DNA of 64,000 nt from Streptomyces vilmorinianum (GCF_005517195.1 NZ_CP040244.1:6466001-6530000); one strand, 5' to 3'. Shown: positions 26,755 to 35,610, counted from the stretch's first letter. The notes: generated by a model not told the origin, from the sequence alone. A program made the numbers and translations.

Positions 26755-27112
26755 ACGGTTTCCTTCCAGCATCGCCCACGCAGGTGACCAAGCGGGCGAA
26801 ATCGTGCCCCTGGCGCTGGTCTTCGACGTACTGGGTCACAGAAGACACGGGCCCGTGGTGCTGTGGGCGGCATACGGCGAACGGCTGTTGAGTTGTGTGG
26901 TGCCGCACCCCTGAGGGTGCACGTGTGCCGTATGCGGGGCCTGACGGAAGCAAGACTCTGCCGGACGCCGACACCGCAAGGCAATTCTGCGTTGCGTGTG
27001 AAAGCTCACACCTCGCAAGCCACAGGAGTTTTGGCCGAATCTGCGGACAGCAGGGCGCCGCCCGGCTAAGCTCCTCCGCTTCGCCGGACGGCGCCAACTG
27101 CTGTACGCGTAC
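26755..27112 (-). promoter_or_regulatory. long structured 5' leader of the SLT hydrolase gene
   Basis: About 360 bp without a gene. On the transcribed strand it can form a long-range stem (GCATACGGC/GCCGTATGC, 26870-26878 with 26927-26935). This encloses a GCACCC-TCAG-GGGTGC hairpin (26905-26920). Streptomyces cell-wall hydrolase genes are often under a cyclic-di-AMP riboswitch, but I cannot identify the conserved ydaO core here. A promoter and RNA control element are inferred. Confidence 0.4.
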
Positions 27113-27132
27113 GAGACGGTAGGAACCGTCTC
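27113..27132 (-). terminator. terminator after phoH, 7-bp perfect stem
   Basis: GAGACGG and CCGTCTC flank TAGGAA just past the phoH stop on the minus strand. Confidence 0.7.
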
Positions 27133-27139
27133 AATCGGT

Positions 27140-28465
27140 TCAGATATGCACGTCCTCCAGCATTTCGGTCACGAGCGCGGCGATCTGCGAGCGCTCCGAG
27201 CGGGTCAGGGTGACGTGCGCGAAGAGCGGATGCCCCTTCAGCTTCTCGACGACGGCGACGACTCCGTCGTACCGGCCGACCCGCAGGTTGTCGCGCTGCG
27301 CGACGTCATGGGTCAGCACCACACGGGAATTCGCCCCGATCCGGGACAGAACGGTCAGCAGGACGTTCCGCTCCAGGGACTGGGCCTCGTCCACGATGAC
27401 GAAGGCGTCGTGGAGGGAGCGGCCCCGGATGTGGGTGAGCGGCAGGACCTCCAGCATGCCGCGGCCGAGCACCTCCTCGATGACCTCGCGGCCCGCGACC
27501 GCCGAGAGCGTGTCGAAGACCGCCTGCGCCCAGGGGCTCATCTTCTCGGCCTCGCTGCCCGGCAGATAGCCGAGCTCCTGGCCGCCGACCGCGTACAGCG
27601 GACGGAACACCATCACCTTCTGGTGCTGCCGGCGCTCCAGGACCGCCTCCAGGCCCGCGCAGAGGGCCAGCGCGGACTTGCCGGTGCCGGCCCGGCCGCC
27701 CATCGAGATGATGCCGACGTCCGGGTCGAGGAGCAGGTCGAGCGCGATGCGCTGCTCGGCGCTGCGGCCACGGATGCCGAAGGCCTCACGGTCGCCGCGC
27801 ACCAGCCGGATGTTGCCCTCCGCCGTGATCCGGCCGAGCGCCTTGCCCCGCTCGGACTGCAGGACCAGGCCCGTGTGCACCGGAAGCTCGGCGGCCTCCG
27901 GGACGTAGAGCGTGTCCTGGTCGTAGAGGATGTCCACCTGGTCGGCGGAGAGTGCCAGTTCGGACATTCCGGTCCAGCCGTTGTTGTCCGTGATGGCCAG
28001 TTCGGCGCGGTACTCCTCGGCGAGGAGACCGACCGAGGACGCCTTGATGCGCAGCGGCAGGTCCTTGGAGACGACCGTGACGTCGTACCCCTCGGCCTGG
28101 AGGTTGCGCGCGACCGCCAGGATCCGTGAGTCGTTGTCCCCCAACCGGTAGCCGGCGGGAAGCACGCCGGGGTCGGAATGGTTCAGCTCGACACGCAGGG
28201 TGCCGCCCAGGTCCCCGATGGGGAGCGGGGCGTCCAGGCGCCCGTACCGGACCCGGAAGTCGTCCAGGAGGCGCAGGGCCGCCCGGGCGAAGTAGCCGAG
28301 CTCGGGGTGGTGCCGCTTGGCCTCCAACTCGGTGACCACGACGATCGGGAGCACGACCTCGTGCTCGTCGAAGCGTGACACGGCGTTGGGGTCGGCCAGC
28401 AGGACGCTGGTGTCGAGAACATAGGTGCGCCTGTCGGACAAGCGGCGCTTAGTGCTGGTCACCAC
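27140..28465 (-). CDS. PhoH2-type protein: PIN ribonuclease domain fused to PhoH ATPase/helicase
   Basis: A 441-residue cytoplasmic protein. The PIN domain (about 12-155) has acidic residues D18 in VLDTS, E46/E48 in TELEAK and D110/D112 in LGDNDS. The PhoH P-loop domain (about 225-430) has Walker [10 protein letters not shown] (256-264) and Walker [13 protein letters not shown]-PhoH proteins unwind and cleave RNA in an ATP-dependent way. Starts at tandem GTG codons (28463-28465 first) about ten bases after a GGGGGT. A 336-bp gap with no gene separates it from uppS upstream. Confidence 0.92.
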   Translation of the reverse strand: MVTSTKRRLSDRRTYVLDTSVLLADPNAVSRFDEHEVVLPIVVVTELEAKRHHPELGYFARAALRLLDDFRVRYGRLDAPLPIGDLGGTLRVELNHSDPGVLPAGYRLGDNDSRILAVARNLQAEGYDVTVVSKDLPLRIKASSVGLLAEEYRAELAITDNNGWTGMSELALSADQVDILYDQDTLYVPEAAELPVHTGLVLQSERGKALGRITAEGNIRLVRGDREAFGIRGRSAEQRIALDLLLDPDVGIISMGGRAGTGKSALALCAGLEAVLERRQHQKVMVFRPLYAVGGQELGYLPGSEAEKMSPWAQAVFDTLSAVAGREVIEEVLGRGMLEVLPLTHIRGRSLHDAFVIVDEAQSLERNVLLTVLSRIGANSRVVLTHDVAQRDNLRVGRYDGVVAVVEKLKGHPLFAHVTLTRSERSQIAALVTEMLEDVHI

Positions 28466-28801
28466 GGAAGGACAGACCCCCTTTGACGACCCTCATGAGG
28501 TCGGGGTGCGACGGAACCGGTGTCGCTGCGGGATGGGACCGGGCTCTGGCCACGAAACGTGGGCCGAGCACCGGCCCTCCGCTTCGTCCGTACATGTCCT
28601 GCACGGTCGTCCTGGTGCAACGGGCCTCCCGGGTGGCGGTCTCCGTGCCGCTCACTCTGGAAGGGGTATTCCCTCGAACACCCCCGCCCATGCCATGGCA
28701 TATGACGGCGTGTTCATGAACGGGAGGTGACCGGACCGCCGGGGCCGCTGTCGGGTTCGGCGTCAGGTTCCGTCGTCGGGTTCCGTCGACTGGTTCCGGC
28801 G
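28466..28801. other. 336-bp intergenic region between uppS and phoH
   Basis: No credible gene is seen. The right end (28750-28813) is a 13-bp tandem repeat running into the uppS stop. The rest should contain the phoH promoter, but no clear -10/-35 pair is visible. Confidence 0.5.
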
Positions 28802-28813
28802 TCAGGTTCCGTA
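28750..28813. repeat. 13-bp degenerate tandem repeats over the uppS 3' end
   Basis: About five units of GTC(A/G)GGTTCCG(T/G)C: GTCGGGTTCGGC, GTCAGGTTCCGTC, GTCGGGTTCCGTC, GACTGGTTCCGGC, GTCAGGTTCCGTA. The last unit holds the uppS stop (28802-28804) and its final codons. Confidence 0.8.
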
Positions 28814-29563
28814 GCGGCGGTGACGGGCCGCGTAGTCGCGCAGCGCCCGCAGGAAGTCGACCTTGCGGAAGGCCGGCCAGTGCACTTCGCAGAAGTAGTA
28901 CTCGGAATGGGCGCTCTGCCAGAGCATGAAGCCGGACAGCCGCTGCTCACCGCTGGTACGGATCACCAGGTCCGGGTCGGGCTGCCCGCGCGTGTAGAGG
29001 TGCTCGGAGATGTGCTCGACGTCGACGATCTCCGCGAGCTCCTCGAAGCTCGTCCCCTTCTCCGCGTGCTCCAGGAGCAGCGAGCGGACCGCGTCCGCGA
29101 TCTCCTGGCGACCGCCGTAGCCCACCGCGACGTTCACGAGTATCCCCGTGTTGTCGTGGGTGGACTGCTCGGCCTCCTTCAGTACGGACTGGGTGCGGGC
29201 CGGCAACAGGTCGAGCGTGCCGACGTGGTGCACCCGCCAGCGGCCGTCGGCGGCGAGCGCGCGCACGGCGTTCTCGATGATGCCGAGCAGCGGGACGAGC
29301 TGCTCCTCGGGCCGGTTCAGGTTGTCCGTGGAGAGCATCCAGAGCGTGACGACCTCGACGTCGGTCTCGGCGCACCAGCCGAGCAGCTCCTGGATCTTGT
29401 CCGCGCCGGCCTTGTGTCCCTGCTCGGGGGTGCCTCCGGAGGCCTTGGCCCAGCGCCGGTTGCCGTCGAGGATGACGCCGATGTGCTTGGGCACCTGGGC
29501 GTGATCGAGTCGGCCTTCCACCCGGCGTGCGTAGAGCCCGTACACCAGGTCGCGCAGGTTCAC
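28802..29563 (-). CDS. uppS: isoprenyl (Z-polyprenyl diphosphate) transferase
   Basis: A 253-residue cis-prenyltransferase. It has the substrate site HIGVILDGNRRWAKASG (catalytic Asp), LWMLSTDNLNRPEEQ and the C-terminal DPDLVIRTSGEQRLSGFMLW signature followed by EVHWPAF. It makes (poly)prenyl diphosphate for cell-wall lipid carriers. I chose GTG 29561-29563 (NLRDLVYGLYARRVEG) because GGAGGGG lies ten bases upstream; an upstream ATG would add 15 residues. Actinobacteria often have two such enzymes, so chain length is uncertain. Confidence 0.92.
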   Translation of the reverse strand: MNLRDLVYGLYARRVEGRLDHAQVPKHIGVILDGNRRWAKASGGTPEQGHKAGADKIQELLGWCAETDVEVVTLWMLSTDNLNRPEEQLVPLLGIIENAVRALAADGRWRVHHVGTLDLLPARTQSVLKEAEQSTHDNTGILVNVAVGYGGRQEIADAVRSLLLEHAEKGTSFEELAEIVDVEHISEHLYTRGQPDPDLVIRTSGEQRLSGFMLWQSAHSEYYFCEVHWPAFRKVDFLRALRDYAARHRRYGT

Positions 29564-29674
29564 TGTTCTTAACCCCTCCATGCCGACGGCGGTCCCCGAA
29601 GCCGCCACATTACTGCGGACGGGTAACGGGCTCCCAGCCCGGGACTGTCACAAGTCCGTGATAAGCAGAGATAC

Positions 29675-30712
29675 GTGACTGATTCCCCCCTGTACCGCGC
29701 CTCCGCGGACCGCTACGAGCACATGGAGTACCGCCGCACGGGCCGCAGCGGGCTCAAGCTCCCCGCCGTCTCCCTCGGTCTCTGGCACAACTTCGGCGAC
29801 GACCGCGCGCTCGACTCGCAGCGCGCGATCCTGCGCCGCGCCTTCGACCTCGGTGTGACCCACTTCGATCTGGCGAACAACTACGGGCCGCCGGCCGGCT
29901 CCGCCGAGCTGAACTTCGGCAAGATCTTCGCCCAGGACTTCGCGCCGTACCGGGACGAGCTGATCGTCTCGACCAAGGCCGGCTATCTGATGCACCCGGG
30001 CCCGTACGGCGAGTGGGGCTCCCGCAAGTACCTGATGTCCTCGCTCGACGCCTCGCTGAAGCGGATGGGCCTCGACTACGTCGACATCTTCTACTCGCAC
30101 CGCTTCGACCCGCACACCCCGCTGGAGGAGACGATGGGGGCGCTCGCCTCCGCCGTCCAGCAGGGCAAGGCGCTGTATGTCGGCGTCTCCTCGTACAACA
30201 GCGAGCAGACCGCCGAGGCCGCGCAGATCCTCAAGGACATGGGCGTCCCGGCCCTCATTCACCAGCCGTCGTACTCGATGATCAACCGCTGGACGGAGGA
30301 GGACGCGCTCCTGGACACGCTGGAGGCGGCCGGCATGGGCTGCATCTCCTTCGTGCCGCTGGCCCAGGGCCTGCTCACCAACAAGTATCTGAAGGGCATC
30401 CCGGAGGGGTCGCGGGCCACGCAGGGCAAGTCCCTCGACCCGAAGCTGCTCTCCGACGAGGTGCTGCGGCGGCTGCGCGGTCTCGCCGACATCGCCGAGC
30501 GCCGCGGGCAGTCGCTGGCGCAGCTCGCGCTGTCGTGGGTGCTGCGCGACGAGCGGATGACGTCCGCGCTGATCGGCGCGTCCAGCGTCGGGCAGCTGGA
30601 GGAGAACGTGGCCGCGCTGGCCGGGCCGCCGCTGACGGGAGAGGAGCTGAAGGAGATCGACTCCTTCGCGGTGGACACCGAGGGCACCAACATCTGGGCC
30701 GGACGAGGCTGA
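29675..30712 (+). CDS. aldo/keto reductase (YghZ/Kv-beta-like)
   Basis: A 345-residue TIM-barrel NADPH oxidoreductase of the AKR14/YghZ type. It has the catalytic tetrad in THFDLANNYGPPAGSAE (Asp, Tyr), VSTKAGYLM (Lys) and YSHRFDP (His), and the C-terminal cofactor loop ALIGASSVGQLEENV. E. coli YghZ reduces L-glyceraldehyde 3-phosphate and methylglyoxal; a similar detoxifying role is likely. GTG start at 29675. Divergent from uppS; ends before a terminator. Confidence 0.92.
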   Translation: MTDSPLYRASADRYEHMEYRRTGRSGLKLPAVSLGLWHNFGDDRALDSQRAILRRAFDLGVTHFDLANNYGPPAGSAELNFGKIFAQDFAPYRDELIVSTKAGYLMHPGPYGEWGSRKYLMSSLDASLKRMGLDYVDIFYSHRFDPHTPLEETMGALASAVQQGKALYVGVSSYNSEQTAEAAQILKDMGVPALIHQPSYSMINRWTEEDALLDTLEAAGMGCISFVPLAQGLLTNKYLKGIPEGSRATQGKSLDPKLLSDEVLRRLRGLADIAERRGQSLAQLALSWVLRDERMTSALIGASSVGQLEENVAALAGPPLTGEELKEIDSFAVDTEGTNIWAGRG

Positions 30713-30765
30713 CACCGCTCCCATCCGCTCCCACCGCTGACACCGGGGTGGTGGGAAAGAAAAAC

Positions 30766-30798
30766 GGGCCGGTCCGTGGGGGGGATACGGACCGGCCC
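30766..30798 (+). terminator. terminator hairpin, 12-bp perfect stem
   Basis: GGGCCGGTCCGT and ACGGACCGGCCC flank a G-rich 9-nt loop; preceded by AAAGAAAAA and followed by a G-run and TTT. Confidence 0.85.
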
Positions 30799-30965
30799 GA
30801 GGGGGGGTTTCCACCATAACCCTTCATTACTGGTGCTGCGCGCCACGTGCCGCCATTGGTCTGTCCCAGAATCCGCGGAGCCCAGTCGGGACAAGGGCCG
30901 TGGGCCCCGGTGGCGGGTTTGCGCCCCGGCGTGGCGGCGGGTTTCGTACCTCCCAAGAGGGACCC

Positions 30966-31316
30966 CTGGACCAGGCCTCCCGGTTGACGGCAGACGGCCT
31001 CCGGCAGTTCCTGGACGAGCCGGCGGACACCCCGCCGGCGGCGCTGACCGCCGCGATGCTCGGCGCGCACGCCCAGGTCCTGTCGGCCGCCGAGCTGTCC
31101 GTGGCGCTGCGTACGGCGGAGGCGACGCGGACGGACGTACGGGCGGCGCTCTGGTAGGACCGCACCCTGGTCAAGGCGTACGGACCGCGCGGCACCGTGC
31201 ATCTGCTGCCGGCCGCCGATCTGCCGCTGTGGACGGGGGCGCTCGGCGCGATCCCTTCCGGGGCGAGCCCGATGCCGGCGGACGTACGGATGACGACGGT
31301 GGGCCCGCACGCCTAG
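30966..31316 (+). pseudogene. winged-helix DNA-binding domain protein, degraded
   Basis: One frame reads a family-like N-terminal part (LTADGLRQFL, MLGAHAQVLSAAELSVALRT, VRAALW), hits TAG at 31155-31157, and continues in the same frame with DRTLVKAYGPRGTVHLLPAA and DLPLWTGALGAIP. It stops at 31314-31316 after about 115 codons in all. Intact members of this AlkZ-like/DUF1006-type family are about 350-400 residues and have a Glu or Arg at the stop position. A single G-to-T change in GAG would give TAG. The rest of the gene is deleted. No good start codon is seen. Confidence 0.8.
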
Positions 31317-31346
31317 CGGACAGGCGGAGGGCGGCCGGCGGCGCAC

Positions 31347-32843
31347 CTAGTGGGCGGCGCGGCGCAGCAGGGTCACCCCGTCCCGCGCGGCCACCACCTC
31401 GTATCCGTACTTCTCCTGCGCCGCCGTCAGCTCCGCCCTCTGCTGCCGCAGCGGGTACGGCCAGTGCCCCGGCCGGTACGGCCAGGCCTCCGGGGTCCGC
31501 TCGTCGTGGATGATCCACTCGGTAGTGGGCGGCGGAAGGTCCTCGCGCCGGTACTCGTAGAGCCGGCCGCCGACCGGGAAGGTCGGGAAGAGGACGACGG
31601 TGCAGCGAGAAGTGAGCTGCGGGGCGAGCCGGTTGGACGCGGCGACGGTCGCGCCGTCGGGGATCTCGTCGAGAAGCGCGCGGGCGGCCCGCAGGTGCGG
31701 GGTGGTCTGCCAGGTGGCCCGCTGGGCGAGCTGGGCCAGCGGGAACGAGGGCAGGAGCACGGCGGTCACCGCGAGGACGGTGGCGAGCGAGGCGCGGACG
31801 TTGCGGGGGTTGGTCTCGCGGCCGAGGACGTCGAGAAGCCCGGCGAAGACGACCGGCATGAGGATCGCGCTGTAGTGGAAGGCGGTGCCCCAGTGGAAGC
31901 CGTTCTCGGAGACCATCCGCCAGCCGAGGGTGGGCAGGGCGATCAGGGCGAGCGGGGAGCGCAGGGCGAGCAGCGCGGACGGGGCGAAGACGAGGACGAG
32001 CGTGGTCGCCTTGGTCTCGGGGCGCAGCAGGTCGAGCGGGGCGTGGGCGAGGGCGCCGAGGAGGGAGGTGCGGGTCTCGGCGAGGTTGCCGCCGTGCGCG
32101 TATCCGCCGGTGGGGTCGAGGGCGGGCAGCAGGAGCGTGATCTCCAGGAGCGAGCCGAGCAGTCCGGCGGCGGCCGTCGCCAGACCGAGGCGGCGCGGGC
32201 CTTTGAGCGCGATGTACACACCGACGGCGGCGAGGGTCAGGCCCAGGTCCTCCTTGATGAGCAGGAGGGGCGCGGCCCAGGCGACGGCGGGTCCCCAGCG
32301 CCGCCGGCCGAGCGCTTCGAGGGCGAAGGCGAGCAGCGGTACGGCGAGGGTGACTTCGTGGAAGTCGAAGGCGGCGGCGGAGGCGATGCCCCAGCTGAGC
32401 CCGTATCCGGCGGCGACCGCGTGGGCGGCCCGGCGGCCGAGCGCGCGCCGGGCCCAGCGGGCGAGGGGGACGACGGCGAGGGCGAGGAGGGCGGACTGGG
32501 CGATGAGCAGGCAGAGCGGTGAGGGCCAGAGACGGTAGAGGGGGGCGAGGGCCGCGAGGAGGGGATGGAAGTGGTCGCCGAGCAGGAGGAAGCCCTCGCC
32601 GCGCAGGGGGACGACGGGGGCGCGGAGTTCGGCGTAGGCGCGGACGGCCTGCTCGAAGATGCCCAGGTCGTAGCCGGTGGTCCGCAGGAGCATGTGGCGG
32701 CGCACGGCGACGGTCGAGTAGAGGAGACACAGGGCCGCGGCCCAGCCCCACCAGAGTGCGGCCGGTCGGCGGAACCATGGGGTGGGCCGCGCGACGGCCT
32801 CCGCCTGCGCCTTCACGGGCAGAATGTCAGTCATTGTCCGCAT
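31347..32843 (-). CDS. DUF2079 multipass membrane protein
   Basis: A 498-residue protein with about ten membrane helices and the DUF2079 pattern (GYDLGIFEQAVRAYAELRAP, LLLGDHFHPLLAALAPLYRL, GLSWGIASAAAFDFHEVTLA, LIKEDLGLTLAAVGVYIALK, VSENGFHWGTAFHYSAILMP). The His/Asp-bearing external loops look like GT-C glycosyltransferases, so a lipid-linked sugar transfer role is possible but unproven. ATG at 32841-32843; a second ATG three codons in is equally likely. Downstream of the prepilin peptidase on the same strand, 25 bp apart. Confidence 0.82.
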   Translation of the reverse strand: MRTMTDILPVKAQAEAVARPTPWFRRPAALWWGWAAALCLLYSTVAVRRHMLLRTTGYDLGIFEQAVRAYAELRAPVVPLRGEGFLLLGDHFHPLLAALAPLYRLWPSPLCLLIAQSALLALAVVPLARWARRALGRRAAHAVAAGYGLSWGIASAAAFDFHEVTLAVPLLAFALEALGRRRWGPAVAWAAPLLLIKEDLGLTLAAVGVYIALKGPRRLGLATAAAGLLGSLLEITLLLPALDPTGGYAHGGNLAETRTSLLGALAHAPLDLLRPETKATTLVLVFAPSALLALRSPLALIALPTLGWRMVSENGFHWGTAFHYSAILMPVVFAGLLDVLGRETNPRNVRASLATVLAVTAVLLPSFPLAQLAQRATWQTTPHLRAARALLDEIPDGATVAASNRLAPQLTSRCTVVLFPTFPVGGRLYEYRREDLPPPTTEWIIHDERTPEAWPYRPGHWPYPLRQQRAELTAAQEKYGYEVVAARDGVTLLRRAAH

Positions 32844-32868
32844 ACGGCTGGATGCTAGGCGGCCAACC

Positions 32869-33693
32869 TCAGGGGGTCGCGGAGAGCGCGCCGAGGAGCA
32901 GGCCGAGCAGTGCGCCGCCGATCATGAAGGGGCCGAACGGGATCGCGGACCCGCGGCTCGCGCGCCGTGCGAGGACGAGGCCGAACCCGTACAGCGCACC
33001 GGAGAGGAAGCCGGCGAACGTACCGGCGAAGAGAACGCCCCAGCCGTACCAGCCGAGGACCGCCCCGAGGGAGAGGGCGAGCTTCACATCGCCGAACCCC
33101 ATGCCGTTCGGGTGGATCAGGAACAGCACGAAGTAGCCGCCGCCCAGGGCGAGTCCGCCGAGCAGCGCGTGGAGCCAGGAGCCGGCGTCGTACGGCAGCA
33201 GTTCGGCGCCGAGGAGGAGCAGCGGGGTGGCGGCGGCGAGCGGGAGCGTGAGCTGGTCGGGCAGTCGGTGGACGCGGATGTCGACGGTCGCGAGGAGCAC
33301 GGCGAAGGGCGCGTAGAGCAGCCAGACCGCCAGTTCGGGCCGGGGGCCGGTGGCGGCGGCGAGGGCCGCGCAGGCGAGGGCGGTGACGAGCGAGGGGGCC
33401 CAGGTGGAGGGCGTGCGGGTGACGGTGGTCGTCGTCGCTGCGGCGGCGCGGGGGGCGCGGTTGACACGGGGGGCGCGGTTGACACGGGGGGCGCGAGGGG
33501 CGCAGGTGGGGCAGCGCGCGCCGCCGAGCCAGCCGCGCGCGGGCCCCGCGAGGGCGTGCCCCGCCGGGCAGTCGTCGCGCCACCGCTCCCCCGGCTCGAC
33601 CGACAGCCGGTACGCGGCGCGCGGAACGAGCAGCCCGACGGCCGCGCCCCACAGGGCGGCGACGGCGATCAGCGTGGCGAACACCCGCCGCAC
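32869..33693 (-). CDS. A24 prepilin peptidase (TadV/PilD-like)
   Basis: A protein of about 274 residues, an aspartyl membrane protease that cuts Flp prepilins. The catalytic Asp residues are visible in LATVDIRVHRLPDQL and in the GMGFGDVKLALSLGAVLGW (GxGD) motif. There are six to seven membrane helices. The N-terminal Cys motifs are reduced (DDCPAGH, ARCPTC), then comes a repeat-expanded linker (RVNRAPRVNRAPR). The start is ambiguous among clustered GTG codons (33693 chosen, 33684 possible). It lies 7.4 kb from the rest of the tad locus but is the only such peptidase in the window, so it probably processes those pilins. Confidence 0.85.
   Translation of the reverse strand: MRRVFATLIAVAALWGAAVGLLVPRAAYRLSVEPGERWRDDCPAGHALAGPARGWLGGARCPTCAPRAPRVNRAPRVNRAPRAAAATTTTVTRTPSTWAPSLVTALACAALAAATGPRPELAVWLLYAPFAVLLATVDIRVHRLPDQLTLPLAAATPLLLLGAELLPYDAGSWLHALLGGLALGGGYFVLFLIHPNGMGFGDVKLALSLGAVLGWYGWGVLFAGTFAGFLSGALYGFGLVLARRASRGSAIPFGPFMIGGALLGLLLGALSATP
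33451..33486. repeat. 18-bp in-frame tandem repeats in the prepilin peptidase gene
   Basis: Two exact copies of GGGGGCGCGGTTGACACG plus a partial third encode the RVNRAP repeats of the cytoplasmic linker. Confidence 0.9.
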
Positions 33694-33724
33694 CCTACCC
33701 AGCCGCACCGCTACCGTCTCCCCT

Positions 33725-34144
33725 ATGGGGAGACCGGGGAAATGGCGCGACGGCGCGGGGACGCTGACGGTGGAGCAGGCGGTGACCGTGCCGGAGGCTG
33801 TCCCGCTGGAGCCTGTGCCGCTGGAGGCCGTCCCGCTGGAGATCGCGGCCTCGTACCGGTCCCGCCGGCGGGGGCTGCTCGGCCGCGACGGGATCACGGG
33901 CGCGCTGCTCCTCACGCCGGCCAACAGCATCCACACCTTCGGCATGCGTTTCGCGATCGACGTGGCCTATCTGGACCGCGCGTTCCGGGTCCTCGACGTG
34001 GTCACGATGAGACCGGGGCGGCTCGGCATGCTCCGGCTCCGGGCCCGGCACGTGCTGGAGGCGGAGGGCGGCGCGATGGCGGGCTGGGGTCTGTGGCCGG
34101 GGGCGGAGGTACGGGTCACGGTGGCCCCGAGCCGAGGAGAGTGA
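33725..34144 (+). CDS. DUF192 (UPF0127) family protein
   Basis: A 139-residue protein with the DUF192 core SRRRGLLGRDGITGALLLTP, SIHTFGMRFAIDVAYLD and HVLEAEGG. Some members lie beside exported protein systems; function is unknown. The N-terminal 40 residues carry a short repeat (VPLEPVPLEAVPLE) from 15-bp DNA repeats at 33801-33842. ATG at 33725, divergent from the prepilin peptidase. Its 3' end overlaps the convergent mannosyltransferase gene by 29 bp. Confidence 0.82.
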   Translation: MGRPGKWRDGAGTLTVEQAVTVPEAVPLEPVPLEAVPLEIAASYRSRRRGLLGRDGITGALLLTPANSIHTFGMRFAIDVAYLDRAFRVLDVVTMRPGRLGMLRLRARHVLEAEGGAMAGWGLWPGAEVRVTVAPSRGE

Positions 34145-35210
34145 AGGCCCCGTAGGCCCCCGACGCGAGCGCGAGAGCGGAGAGGACCACGACACGGGCG
34201 CGCAGGCGGAGCCGTACCAGCGCCACCGCGGGCGGCAGCAGGAGCCCGAACGCGGGCATCATCAGGCGCGGCCGGGAGCCGAAGTACGCGGCGCCGACGA
34301 GGGAGACGCCGACGACCGCGACCGTGTACACGAGCAGGGGCAGGGGCTGCTTCTGCCGTACGCACAGGACGACCAGCCACGCGAGCAGCCCGAGCGCGGC
34401 GCACAGGCCGAGGGCGGCGAGCGGCGGCAGACCCCAGATGAAGCGGGCGAGGGCGACCCCGCCGTCGATGGAGTTCCCCCAGGCGGCCTGGACCTCGAAG
34501 TAGGCGGTGGGGCTGCCTTCGCGGACGCCGACGTAGACGATGTACGCGAGCCAGCCGAGCGGGGCGAGGAGCACGCCGGCCGCCATGCGGGCGGGCAGCT
34601 TCCGTTCGCGTACGACGGTGACGAGGGCCGTGATCCCGAGGGCGGCGATGAGCGCGACGGCGGTGGGCCGCGTGAGCCCGGCGAGCACGCACAGCGCACC
34701 GGCCAGGATCCAGCGGTCGCGCAGCACGGCCAGGATCGACCAGGCGGCGAGGGCGGTGAAGAGCGTCTCCGTGTACGCCATCGACTGCACGAACGCGGTC
34801 GGGTACACGCCCCACAGGACGGCGAGGGCGACACCGGCGGGGCGGCCTGCGACGTGCGCGCCGACGGCGTAGATGCCCCAGGCGGCGGCGAGCGAGGCGG
34901 CCCAGGAGACGAGCAGGCCGGCCGTGGCGGCGTCGAGCGGAAGAGCTCTCTCAAGGAGGGGGAACAGCGGGAAGAAGGCGAGGTCGGAGTGGACGCTGCC
35001 GTTGGGGAGGGTGACCTCGTAGCCGTAACCGTGCTCGGCGATACGGACGTACCAGACCGCGTCCCAGCGGCCCGACAGCCGGTGCAGCCCGTCCTTGCCG
35101 GTCGCGGCGGCGGCGAGGGCGAGGATCGCCAGGCCGAGGACGCGGGCGGCGGCATAGCCGCCGAGCGCGGCGGCGAGCGAGTCGGAGGAACGGGACCGGT
35201 CTGGGGACAT
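34116..35210 (-). CDS. PIG-V-like GT-C mannosyltransferase
   Basis: A 364-residue protein with about eight to nine membrane helices. It has the GT-C/PIG-V signature RWDAVWYVRIAEHGYGYEV (Asp-containing first loop), FFPLFPLLERAL and VYPTAFVQSMAYTETLFTAL. It probably transfers mannose from polyprenyl-phosphate-mannose to a cell-surface acceptor. ATG 35208-35210 gives MSPDRSRSSDSLAAAL. It overlaps the DUF192 gene at the 3' end. The frameshifted gene upstream stops eight bases before this start. Confidence 0.82.
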   Translation of the reverse strand: MSPDRSRSSDSLAAALGGYAAARVLGLAILALAAAATGKDGLHRLSGRWDAVWYVRIAEHGYGYEVTLPNGSVHSDLAFFPLFPLLERALPLDAATAGLLVSWAASLAAAWGIYAVGAHVAGRPAGVALAVLWGVYPTAFVQSMAYTETLFTALAAWSILAVLRDRWILAGALCVLAGLTRPTAVALIAALGITALVTVVRERKLPARMAAGVLLAPLGWLAYIVYVGVREGSPTAYFEVQAAWGNSIDGGVALARFIWGLPPLAALGLCAALGLLAWLVVLCVRQKQPLPLLVYTVAVVGVSLVGAAYFGSRPRLMMPAFGLLLPPAVALVRLRLRARVVVLSALALASGAYGAFTLLGSGPP

Positions 35211-35218
35211 GCGGTCGA

Positions 35219-35610
35219 TTATGTCGGGGCCGGTTCCGGGGGTGAGGGCGCGGTCGCCGCCCGTGCGCGAGCCGTGCTCCGCACCTTCCCCGTGCGGCCC
35301 GCCCGGGCGAGGAGGGTCAGCACACGAGCGTCGTCGATGCCGAGCGCGACCCGGCGCCGCAGCCAGTCCGACCACCCGTCGATGTCGTCCGCGCCAAGGT
35401 CCTCGGGCCGGACCCGGCCTCCAGAGTCTCGTGGACGGCGAGTTCGCGGGCACGGACGGCCGCGGCCCGCCGGGAGAGGGCCCAGCGGTCGTGGGCGTCG
35501 GCATCGCCCGCGCCCTGGACGACGGCCGGTGCGGAACCCTGCTCCGCGAGCAGTCGCCGCAGCTCCCCGACGGCCTCACGGAGCCGTGCCTCCCGACCCG
35601 TGTCAGCCAC
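35219..35610 (-). pseudogene. frameshifted gene of unknown function
   Basis: ATG 35608-35610 opens MADTGREARLREAVGELRRL with a helical, charged N-terminal part up to HETLEAG. The frame then becomes implausible (Thr/Arg/Gly-rich). A different frame from about 35412 continues PEDLGADDIDGWSDWLRRRV, ALGIDDARVLTLLARAGRTG and stops at TAA 35219-35221. The change of protein-like frame near 35400-35415 indicates a one- or two-base indel (or sequencing error). The intact product would be about 128 residues. It overlaps the upstream gene by eight bases, suggesting an original operon. Confidence 0.7.
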
